The notes under the pieces were generated by a model, which had not been told where the DNA came from, did not search any database, and saw only the letters and a list, made by a program, of their open reading frames with translations. Positions 20,386-28,807 of a stretch of 29,239 bases of DNA are shown one piece after another; positions within the stretch are counted from its first letter, which is position 1; each line of letters begins with the position of its first letter. The stretch is from Pelargonium nanum (taxonomy: Eukaryota > Streptophyta > Magnoliopsida > Geraniales > Geraniaceae). The stretch is from contig JAYMTF010000847.1 in NCBI GenBank assembly GCA_036897485.1, positions 1 to 29,239 on the forward strand. The letters are read 5' to 3'. A program made the translations under genes and the position numbers.

Positions 20386-22522
20386 ATGAAGCTTCACTCC
20401 TCTATTTCAGCTTTCGGTTTCTTTCTCTACATGCTCCATTTCTTTTCCCGCATTGCTGCTGACCTGAATTCTGATAGACAAGCTCTCCTTAACTTCGCTG
20501 CTACGGTTCCACATGTCCGGAAAGTTAACTGGGATGCAGCTGCCCCTATTTGCACCTCATGGGTAGGCATTGCTTGCAATTTGAACAAAACGCGCGTGAT
20601 TGCAATCCATCTACCTGGTGTTGGACTCTCAGGCCCCATCCCATCCAACAGCATTGGTAAGCTAGATGCTCTTAAAATTTTAAGCCTCAGATCCAATTAT
20701 CTCAGTGGAGACCTTCCTTCTGATGTCCCCTCCATTCCTTCACTTGTGTACTTAAACCTCCAACATAACAACTTCTCTGGTGACCTCCCAATCCATTTCT
20801 CTCCACATCTTAGTGTTTTGGACTTGTCCTTTAACTCCTTCACTGGCAACATTCCACCAACAATCCAAAACCTGACGCGCCTCGCTGAACTGAATCTCCA
20901 AAACAATTCACTCTCTGGAGCCATCCCCAATCTGAAACTCCCAAGGCTCAGTCTTTTGAACTTGAGCTATAACAAGTTGAATGGTTCAATTCCCTCTTCT
21001 CTCCAAAACTTCCCATATTCTACATTTCTTGGTAATTCTATGTTATGTGGACAGCCTCTCAAGAATTGCTCTACAGATACCATCTCTTCCTCTCCTTCTC
21101 CTTCCCCCACTTACATGTCTCCCCGAAAAACCTCCAGGAAGCTCGGGCTAGGCTCCATCGTTGCCATAGTGATCGGGGCATCTGCAGTGTTGTCTCTCCT
21201 TATTTTGATGTTCACAGTGTTCTGTTTGAAGAGATCAGATGGCGATACGCGCGGGGTTTTGAAAGGGAAGGCCTATGATATTGGTGGGAAGGCCATGGAG
21301 CCAAATAAGGATTTTGGGAGTGGAGTGCAAGAAGCAGAGAAGAACAAGCTGTTCTTCTTTGAAGGCTGCTCCTATAGCTTTGATCTTGAGGATCTGTTAA
21401 GAGCATCAGCTGAAGTTCTTGGCAAAGGAAGCTATGGAACAGCCTACAGGGCAGCTCTGGAGGATGGGACAACAGTGGTAGTGAAAAGGCTGAAGGAAGT
21501 AGTCGCCGGAAAGAAGGAATTCGAGCAGCAAATGGAAGTGGTAGGGAGGCTTGGCCAGCACCCAAACGTTGTACCGATCCGAGCTTATTACTTCTCCAAG
21601 GATGAGAAGCTCTTAGTCTACAACTACATGCCCACAGGCAGCTTGTGCACCCTTTTACATGGTATATCATCATCATCAATTCATTGTTTGTTTGTTTTCT
21701 TACCAGCAAGCATACAAACACTGAGACTTGAACCTGAGACCTCGAGGGAACAAGTGAAATCAACCACTTGCCCTACTGAGTGCCTGTTGTTTTCATTGTT
21801 TGTTTGTTTGTTTGTGCATTTAGTACTATTTGCTGCTAATTTCACATTTCATGTTGATTTGACCAATGACAGGAAACAAGGATTGTGAGGGGAGGAGTCC
21901 ATTGGATTGGGACTCAAGAGTGAAGATCTCTCTAGGAGCAGCCAAGGGAATTGCCCACATTCACTCTGAGAGTGGAATTGGAACCAACAACAAGTCATCA
22001 CCAATGTGCCATGGAAACATCAAATCCTCCAATGTGCTCCTCACCCAAGACCTCACTGGCTGCATATCTGATGTGGGTTTGGCTCCTTTGATGCACTTCC
22101 CTTCCCCAACCATGACTAGAGCCACTGGATACCGCGCGCCGGAGATGGTTGAGACAAGAAAAGCCACCCAGAAATCAGATGTGTACAGCTTTGGTGTGCT
22201 CCTCCTGGAGATGCTGACAGGAAAAGCACCTGTGCAGTACCCAGGACAGCAACAACATGATGGTCATTTGATGGACCTGCCAAGGTGGGTGAGGTCTGTG
22301 GTGAGAGAGGAGTGGACAGGAGAGGTTTTTGATGTTGAGCTGATGAAGTATCAGAATGTGGAGGAGGAGATGGTACAGATGCTTCAGATTGCACTAGCTT
22401 GTGTCTCAAAAGTGCCCGAGGTGAGACCAGGAATGGATCAAGTTGTTGCAATGATTGAAGAGATTCAGCAGAAGAATCGTCCATCTTCTGATGAGTCTGA
22501 CCATCAAGTACTGTCTGGCTAG
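20386..22522 (+). CDS. LRR receptor-like kinase, probable inactive kinase (LRR-III class)
   Basis: There are two exons, 20386-21661 and 21873-22522, with a GT-AG phase 1 intron, giving 641 aa. A signal peptide (residues 1-25, [16 protein letters not shown]) precedes an LRR N-cap with C-x6-C ([10 protein letters not shown]). About six leucine-rich repeats follow (for example LYLSGDLP-type repeats at about 85-205), then a capping [10 protein letters not shown], a Ser/Pro linker and a membrane span at about 256-281. The intracellular kinase-like domain has a glycine loop GKGSYGTAY from G346 and the ATP lysine K367 (VVVKRLKE). The catalytic HRD is HGN (H472) and the metal-binding DFG is DVG (D492), while the GYRAPE segment is kept. 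Loss of the catalytic Asp marks it as a pseudokinase, as in the Arabidopsis relatives At5g58300 and At3g08680. It is a plasma-membrane receptor or co-receptor; the ligand is unknown. The intron carries a SINE. Confidence 0.93.
21698..21791 (-). mobile_element. Short SINE in the receptor-kinase intron, minus strand
   Basis: The 94-bp body is bounded by an 18-bp direct repeat, TTCATTGTTTGTTTGTTT, at 21680-21697 and 21792-21809. Read on the minus strand it has an A-box-like GTAGGGCAAGTGG and a B-box-like GGTTCAAGTCTC, in the same order and spacing style as the SINE at 2491-2654. The tail is short. With its duplicated target it makes up more than half of the 211-bp intron. Confidence 0.7.
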
Positions 22523-23640
22523 ATCATAATTATGTGCAACAAAAACCATGCATGATCAAGACTTGTGATCTGTTTTTGAATGTTGTTCAAGTAGTGTGTG
22601 TAGTGCAGTCAAGTCATCAAGTTGTGTCAAGCAGTTCCATCTGTGGTTTCATATTATTAATAGAGAATCTTGTTGCTGTTTGCTAATAAGAACTGAGAAA
22701 CTTTAATCAAAGCCAGAAGATTAATCTTACAAGTGGAGGGTCGAACTAGTATATCGAGGGGCAACAGTTTTCACATTCTTTCGACATGAAAATACTAACG
22801 CCTTCAGCACACCGAACAAGAAGGGAGACAATATAGACGAGTCACTAGGTCTAAACATTAAGCTTCTCCCTCACGTGCATACCAGATGACACAACGGACC
22901 TTATAAACAACAAATGCGGATAACTAGAGACAACAAACCAGTTTTGACGTCATGTTAAATGTAGGAGACAACAAAAACGAGTCATTACATCCAAACCAAA
23001 TCAGTTCTGAAACTTTTGTCAAACTCAAAAGTTTGTGGATGACCCAACTAGTATATCAAGTAACGATGATTTTTATATTCTTTTGATGTGGAATAACACA
23101 ACGAATCTGCACGTAACCAAGAATTGTTGTAACAAAGATACGAGACATTATTGTCAAGACAAATAAACTCTAGTATCGTATTAACACTTTAGCTCAATCT
23201 CAAATGTAAACTAATAGATAAATAATCCAACTAGTATATCAAGCTACAACTATATCTTAGCATTCTATAATTTGTCTTTTGTAGGCATTTATATATGTTG
23301 CACAATTACATGCAAAGAAGCCAAATCTAATGACAAGTCTATAAATAGAAAATTTTCAATAGAAAATAGAAGTCCATAAATGGAAGGTTAGGTCCAGCCT
23401 GAGATTACATAAATGAAGGTAATGTGTTCGAGGCACCTGAAACCAACAGATGTCACAATTAATTCAAATCAGCAGAGAGATAAAAATAAAAGAAATGCAG
23501 AGAGAGGAAGGAAACTTAGAAAAAGAAGGGACAGAAAGAAGAAAAAAGAAAGAAAAAGAGAGGGTTGTCTTCTTCTTTTTCTTTTTCTTGTTTAGAACAG
23601 ATTTTTAATAAAATTAAATCTTAATTTAATTTCTGTGAAT
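22523..23640. other. 3' flank of the receptor kinase and repeat-bearing intergenic DNA
   Basis: No gene is supported. Three diverged copies of a block starting AACTAGTATATC occur at 22744, 23046 and 23229. A second shared block (GGGAGACAATATAGACGAGT / AGGAGACAACAAAAACGAGT) occurs near 22823 and 22963. A strand-asymmetric purine run at about 23470-23565 is followed by a pyrimidine run at 23567-23592. The 60-codon Lys/Arg-rich frame at 23413-23595 is only a translation of that purine run. Confidence 0.55.
22744..23270. repeat. Three diverged copies of an AACTAGTATATC-headed repeat
   Basis: The 12-mer AACTAGTATATC is exact at 22744-22755, 23046-23057 and 23229-23240. About 35 further bases resemble each other after it (CAACAGTTTTCACATTCTTT / CGATGATTTTTATATTCTTT). 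All copies are in the same direction. This looks like an old, internally repeated transposable-element fragment; I cannot name it. Confidence 0.55.
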
Positions 23641-24602
23641 GATTTTTGTCTTCTCTGGCTTTGCCTCTCACTCCTTCTCTCAAGTTTTTTTCCTCCAAAA
23701 GGGTTTTGATCACTCTATTTGCTGAATCAACAACAACAACATCATCTTCATCATCAAAGCCAAAAGGTATGTTTTTTCTTTTATCCCATTATTTAGATTG
23801 TTGAAAATGTCCTTATCCCATTATGTCATTTTTATTTGATTAAGCAATTATGGCTTATTTTGATAGGTTCATCTTTGATTCAACAATTATCAAACCCTGT
23901 CATTATTCAAATGGATTTACTATTGCCTTTTGTGTTGTTGGCAAATAAATGTTACAAGAACTTGTTCCCTTCCAATTTGGGGTTCCTCATGTTTAGGGTT
24001 TGGTTACAAATTAACTCCTATATATATTGAACTTTTAGGTTGAGAAACAAGGCTGAATTTTTATCACCACAATGACGGGTTGGGACAATGCATTGTCTAT
24101 GTCAATTGGTAGTTATTGTGATACATTCGGGTTTTTTAGGCAGGTTGATAGAGTTTCTTCCTTGGTTTCTGTCTGAAGGTTTCCGGTTATGTCGTGCATT
24201 TGTTTTAGGTCACTTCACTTGCTGGAACCGTGCAAATCTTGGCTTCATTGCTCAAGAGGCAAAAATTATGCGTGCAGAACTCTCGAGGAGATTAGAGGAG
24301 TTTCCTACGAAATGAATTAATAGTTATAAAGAGCTTAAATTTGCTGTTTTCACCATTGTGGACTTCAAAAACATTATCTTTATATTATATATTGTGGTTG
24401 ATTCGATAGGTTGTCTTACGGAATTGCTGTGAAGCTATCCTCAAGGTTCGGTTCTTATGATGGGTAATTGTTGGAAGAGGGTCACTTTCCCTACTTTCCC
24501 TACCATTAATTACAAGGTACAACATTTACGAAACACGAGCAACTTTCTGTTTTGCAGTATACAATCATTGATCTCGATGTTGATGAAAAGTGTGGTATTT
24601 AG
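23641..24602 (+). other. Probable 5' UTR and leader intron of the thioredoxin gene
   Basis: A UTR-like stretch with CAACAACAACAACATCATC ends at 23767 in AAAAG|GTATGT, a strong donor. A good acceptor, TTTCTGTTTTGCAG, ends at 24557. Splicing would remove 790 bp and leave 45 bases before the ATG at 24603. The frames at 23836-24030 and 24088-24315 would then be intronic. Inferred from splice signals only. Confidence 0.5.
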
Positions 24603-25311
24603 ATGTCATGCTTGCAGTGTTGTGGAAGTAAGATTGACCGTGATCAGAGTTTTCATGACGTAAAAATAAACGGTGGAAAAGTTCATCTTATAAATACAGT
24701 AGAAGAATGGGAAGCAAAGCTATCAGAAGCAAAAAAGGACGGGAAAATTGTAAGTTTCTTAGATCATTTAACTTTTGCTATGGTTTACTTTCACACATTC
24801 AGGCTATTCGTTACTCGTCTTTTCTTTCCATTTCTTTTAGGAAATAAGACAGAGCTATGTAGCAATCTCATCATAAGAATTTACAAACTTATAGGGCAAC
24901 ATGTCTTAATCCGTCCATCGCACTTTTCCAATATTCTGACATGTGATTTTTTTCCCGTGTTGTCCAACAGGTTGTGGCAAATTTCTGTACATTATGGTGT
25001 AATCCTTGTAGAACAATATCACCCACCTACTGCGAACTATCTGAGAAATACCATTCAATGATATTCGTAACTGTGGATGTTGACAAACTCACTGTAAGTA
25101 CGAACACGTTAGATTATGATACGATAACATTGTTCAACTAATGGAGGCAAACTTTCTGGTTAATTCGCTGCAGGCGTTGAGTACTTCTTGGGGTATTAAG
25201 GCCAGCCCGACATTCATTTTCCTTAAAGATGGTCGGCAAATTGACAAATATGTAGGGGCTGACAAGCACGAGCTCTCGAAGAAGCTAGTAGCTATTTCGG
25301 ATTTAAAATGA
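24603..25311 (+). CDS. Thioredoxin h-type (h9-like) with an atypical WCNPC active site
   Basis: There are three coding exons, 24603-24749, 24971-25093 and 25174-25311, with phase 0 GT-AG introns, giving 135 aa. Thioredoxins reduce disulfides in target proteins through a CxxC pair. Here the pair is C59-C62 in WCNPC, where nearly all h-type proteins have WCGPC or WCPPC. Other thioredoxin marks are present: the strand VVANF before the site, VTVDVDKL, the cis-proline segment KASPTFIFLKDG, and VGADKHEL. The N-terminal extension MSCLQCCGSK and GGKVHLINTVEEWEAKL match the h9/group III type. Those usually start Met-Gly-x-Cys and are acylated at the membrane; here Gly2 is Ser, but cysteines 3, 6 and 7 could be palmitoylated. 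The start is firm because an in-frame TAG directly precedes the ATG. Function as a reductase is likely but the redox potential could be altered. Confidence 0.9.
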
Positions 25312-26575
25312 GTCAGGTCCAACAATTGACCCTGCCATCATGTCCTGAGTACTTATTTTTGTCAGAATAATAAGTTCAGGAAAAAGTAAACAATGCCATT
25401 GTTTGTAATTGTCAAATATTTATTTTGTTATTCAGATAACTTTTATGTCTTGTATCAACTGGAGTACTGGAATTGCTAAATGGATCAAGATATATAAGAT
25501 AGTAACTGATTTGCTTGTGTTGAGGGAAGGTAGGTTAGTAAAGTTAAAAGAAGTCTTGAAAGTTATTACTCTGAAAATGAGTAATTTCCTGGTTCTATAA
25601 GAATCTGGTTGAGCTCTAAGCCTTGAGAATTAAAACCATTTGGCCAGGTTGATAACAAGTATGTACATCAAACTAGGTAGGTAGGATGTGGCATTAGCAA
25701 ATTGTAGTTGATGCTACTTGAAAATGAATTAGAATTAGAATGGTAATTGCAATGTTTATGAACACATTGTTGATCCTTTGCTATAAGTTGCCAGAATATG
25801 CTACCAGAGCAGTGATCTAAGTTGCGAAATGTACTTTCGTTCCAGAATGTGGAACGCCAACGAATCAAACGTGGATCTCTATTATTCAAGTAAATATTTC
25901 ACGCTCCGATCAAAAGTTCCACGTTCTGAACTGAGCGTTCTAAACAAACCCACCCTCAACGTTCCAAAATCTGAAATCCCAAAGTTCCGTGTTACCGTTT
26001 CCGTTCCATAATCCAAATAACTTCGGATCTAATATCATCTGCTTAAATTGGTAGACCTTAACAAAAATTACCATTGACTCACTCTGATTAATAAATGAGC
26101 TAGAGACATGTTTCTTGGAATCTCCATTGGCATCTGGCAAGAGCTTCCAAGAAGACAAGAACATGAACAGAAAATCCTAGGCAGTGAGAAAATATATGTA
26201 CAGAAAAGTTTTGTTTTTGGCTATAAATCATCACACAAATGAAAGAAAAACCAAATAAGCATTTCGGCAGAGCAAAAGAAAGTGCAGCCACCAACATATT
26301 AAAACAAGAACAAGAACCATAAACTAGACTACTACTTGCCCATACAAAACAGTCTATACTTCAAGATTAGCACAAGACCAGACAACATATGTGCATCCCA
26401 AAAACAAAGAAACATCCTTGGTTGTAACAAAGAATTCGTTACTCACAAAGGGCATTTCTTGTTTATGCACAACAAAATCAATGTCATTTTTTGCAATTCT
26501 TTTGCTTATATCATAGTCCCAAACCATCTCATCAGAGCCTCCTCCCCCTCCTCCTCTTCCTCCCCCTCAATCACA
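25312..26575. other. Intergenic DNA and phosphate transporter promoter
   Basis: This gap holds the 3' UTR of the thioredoxin gene and the PHT1 upstream region. Small frames are without domains. A stretch at about 25833-26010 repeats the word GTTCC or its complement GGAAC seven or more times and may be a transposon remnant. A pyrimidine-rich leader (CTCCCCCTCCTCCTCTTCCT, about 26540-26559) lies just before the PHT1 coding region. Confidence 0.5.
25794..25801 (+). promoter_or_regulatory. P1BS-like element (PHR1 binding site) upstream of PHT1
   Basis: GAATATGC fits the P1BS consensus GNATATNC, the site bound by PHR1-type MYB factors during phosphate starvation. It lies about 0.78 kb upstream of the PHT1 coding region. 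Such 8-mers also occur by chance, for example GCATATCC near 3138, so only position makes it interesting. Confidence 0.45.
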
Positions 26576-28267
26576 ATTGCTAGGGCGGACGGTACCCAAG
26601 CCGTGTTCTCTGCTCTGGACAATGCAAAGATCCAAGCATACCATTTCAAGGCCATTGTCATTGCTGGCATGGGATTCTTCACTGACGCCTATGATCTCTT
26701 CTGCATAACCGCGGTCACCAAGCTCATAGGCCGTCTCTACTACTACAACCCCGCCATTCCCGGCCCTGGCGTCCTCCCAACCCGTGTCAACAATGCTATC
26801 ACAGGCGTTGCTCTCATCGGGACTCTCGTTGGGCAACTCTTCTTTGGCTGGCTTGGCGACAAGCTCGGAAGAAAGAAAGTCTATGGAATCACACTAGTCA
26901 CCATGGTTGGATGCGCCTTAGCTTCCGGCCTTTCCTTTGGTTCCTCTGCACAGTCTGTGGTCACATCTCTCTGCTTCTTTCGCTTCTGGCTCGGGTTTGG
27001 CATTGGCGGGGACTACCCTCTCTCAGCAGTGATCATGTCCGAGTACTCGAGCCAAAAAACCCGAGGGGGCTTCATTGCTGCTGTTTTTGCTATGCAAGGG
27101 GTTGGAATCCTGGTGGCCGGAGCTGTGGCCATGATTGTCTCCAAGGCCTTCTTGGCTGCCTACCCCGCACAAAGCTTCCATCAAGATCCTATTCTCTCCA
27201 CTCAGCCTCAGGGGGATTTCGTCTGGCGAATCGTCCTCATGTTCGGGGCTGTCCCAGCCTCTCTCACCTACTATTGGAGGATGAAAATGCCTGAGACTGC
27301 AAGATACACTGCCTTGGTTCAAGGGAATCACAAGAAAGCCGCGACAGATATGGCAAAGGTTCTTGAACATGATCTTGTAGAACAAGAATCAATCAATAAC
27401 AATAGCAATAGCAATAGCAATAGCAATAGCAAGTATAAATTGTTTTCTGCAGAGTTTTTCAAGAGACATGGTCTTCACCTTGTGGGGACATCCACAACAT
27501 GGTTTCTGTTGGACATAGCTTTTTACAGTCTACAGCTCACTCAGAAAGATTTGTATCCGGCTATTGGCTTGCTTCACAAGGCATCTTCAATGAATGCTGT
27601 GGAGGAGGTGTACAAGCTCTCTAGAGCTATGTTTGTGGTGGCTCTGCTCGCGACAGTTCCCGGCTACTGGTTCACTGTCTTCCTCATTGACAAGATAGGA
27701 AGGTTCATAATCCAGCTCGGGGGCTTCCTTTTAATGTCTATTTTCATGGCGGTTATGGGATTTCGATATGCAGACCTTAGGGGAGGTGATTGTGATGCTA
27801 GCAGTACAAGGCAGTTTTGTCATGGCAACTCTGTTTTGTTCACAGCTCTCTATGGCCTAACCTTGTTTTTCGCTAACTTCGGACCCAACAGCACTACATT
27901 TATAGTACCAGCTGAGGTTTTCCCAGCTAGGTTCCGGTCCACGTGCCATGGCATGTCCGCGGCAGCTGGGAAAGCTGGAGCTATCATTGGTGCTTTTGTT
28001 GTGCAATCTTATACTCATAATTCTGACTCGAATGGGATTGGCAAAGCGATCATAGGGCTCGCTGCAGTGAATTTAGTCGGGTTTTTCTTCACTTTCTTGG
28101 TGCCTGAAACGAAGGGTCGATCTCTTGAGGAGATCTCAGGGGAGGACAAGGAATTTGGAGGAACCGGCGTCACAGCCAAAGTCAATGGCACTGATGCTAA
28201 TGCTGATGATGATGTCAAGCCAAAAAACACAAGTGTTGAAGTTGTTCCTCAGAGCGAGATGGTTTAG
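26576..28267 (+). CDS. PHT1: High-affinity inorganic phosphate transporter, PHT1 family (start codon reads ATT)
   Basis: Single exon, about 563 aa counted from 26576. PHT1 proteins are plasma-membrane H+/phosphate symporters of the major facilitator superfamily with 12 spans. The sequence shows [20 protein letters not shown] in span 1, [11 protein letters not shown] between spans 2 and 3, and the PHT1 signature [20 protein letters not shown]. It also shows [24 protein letters not shown] before the central loop, [20 protein letters not shown], and a closing [15 protein letters not shown]. The central loop has an Asn-Ser repeat coded by (AATAGC)5. The family starts at Met-Ala-x, but here the codon before GCT AGG GCG GAC is ATT (26576-26578), in a good plant start context (CACA-ATT-GCT). 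The frame is open further upstream, with an in-frame ATG at 26465 that would add 37 residues. Whether ATT, that ATG or a spliced 5' exon is used cannot be decided here. Confidence 0.88.
   Translation: MARADGTQAVFSALDNAKIQAYHFKAIVIAGMGFFTDAYDLFCITAVTKLIGRLYYYNPAIPGPGVLPTRVNNAITGVALIGTLVGQLFFGWLGDKLGRKKVYGITLVTMVGCALASGLSFGSSAQSVVTSLCFFRFWLGFGIGGDYPLSAVIMSEYSSQKTRGGFIAAVFAMQGVGILVAGAVAMIVSKAFLAAYPAQSFHQDPILSTQPQGDFVWRIVLMFGAVPASLTYYWRMKMPETARYTALVQGNHKKAATDMAKVLEHDLVEQESINNNSNSNSNSNSKYKLFSAEFFKRHGLHLVGTSTTWFLLDIAFYSLQLTQKDLYPAIGLLHKASSMNAVEEVYKLSRAMFVVALLATVPGYWFTVFLIDKIGRFIIQLGGFLLMSIFMAVMGFRYADLRGGDCDASSTRQFCHGNSVLFTALYGLTLFFANFGPNSTTFIVPAEVFPARFRSTCHGMSAAAGKAGAIIGAFVVQSYTHNSDSNGIGKAIIGLAAVNLVGFFFTFLVPETKGRSLEEISGEDKEFGGTGVTAKVNGTDANADDDVKPKNTSVEVVPQSEMV
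27401..27430 (+). repeat. (AATAGC)5 coding microsatellite in PHT1
   Basis: Five exact copies of a hexamer encode alternating Asn-Ser in the hydrophilic loop between the two six-span halves. Length changes here keep the frame. Confidence 0.9.
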
Positions 28268-28510
28268 ATCTTACTTATTTTCAAGATCCTGCAAATTTCA
28301 TTCGTATTGCATTATGTTTCTTTTTTTGTTTACTTTCTTGTATCGTGAACTTGGATAGTGATTTTCTTGCTAATATTGTTGTGACTTCCTTAGAAGGAAA
28401 TGGTGTTGTTCTTGCTTTTATGTCATATCAGTGGCACAATCACATGTAAACTAGCAAATAAGTATTCAAATATCAGTAATATCATTACACAAGTTTTGTA
28501 AAAGATACAA
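28268..28510. other. Tail-to-tail intergenic spacer
   Basis: PHT1 (+) and the S6-kinase-like gene (-) converge here with 243 bp between their stop codons, so their 3' UTRs probably meet or overlap. No canonical AATAAA was picked out for either. Confidence 0.5.
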
Positions 28511-28807
28511 CTAATGCACATTACAATGTTGAAGAGGAGCTTGAGGCCTTACAAAACTAAATCCCTGAAAAGGATTGACACTGAGTTTTGGACTAGTAAC
28601 TGGTGATTCCAATATTGACATGTTTGTCCAGTGCTCATCAAAATTGGCAATGCACTGCTTTCCATCGACTTTCGGGAGAAAGCTAGGTTGCATTTCTCGA
28701 GCCTCGAGTTTCCTCCAATTGATTGACTTGAACCACTTGTGGCATTTGATCTCATCACTTCCACCCATCCCACTGCCAAGCCTCTTGCTTGCATCTTTTT
28801 GCAGTAA
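28511..28807 (-). CDS. Last exon of an S6-type (AGC) Ser/Thr protein kinase, partial
   Basis: The exon runs from an acceptor (TCTTCTTCAG, next to 28807) to a TAG at 28511-28513 and encodes 98 residues in phase 0. It starts LLQKDASKRLGSG, the end of an AGC kinase C-lobe. It continues with SDEIKCHKWFKSINWRKLEA and GKQCIANFDEHWTNMSILES, a turn-motif-like SPVTSP, and a hydrophobic motif FQGFSF in which the Ser is the expected TOR-dependent phosphosite position. This order is specific to plant ribosomal S6 kinases (S6K1/S6K2, also called ATPK1/ATPK2). The catalytic part must lie to the right of the window; no other exon was found up to 29239. Because of that, an isolated pseudogene exon cannot be excluded. 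Confidence 0.85.
   Translation of the reverse strand, partial: LLQKDASKRLGSGMGGSDEIKCHKWFKSINWRKLEAREMQPSFLPKVDGKQCIANFDEHWTNMSILESPVTSPKLSVNPFQGFSFVRPQAPLQHCNVH

Noticed and set aside
21662-21888. 500-residue receptor-kinase reading frame ending at 21888
   Set aside because: This is read-through into the intron. Conserved kinase sequence resumes at 21873 in another phase after a clean GT-AG intron; it is kept only as a possible retention form.
23836-24315. Two small frames upstream of thioredoxin
   Set aside because: They fall in the probable leader intron and show no domain.
26336-26464. Extension of the PHT1 frame up to 26336
   Set aside because: The first codon there is TTG, not ATG, and the translated stretch has no similarity to PHT1 proteins. 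It is treated as untranslated leader.
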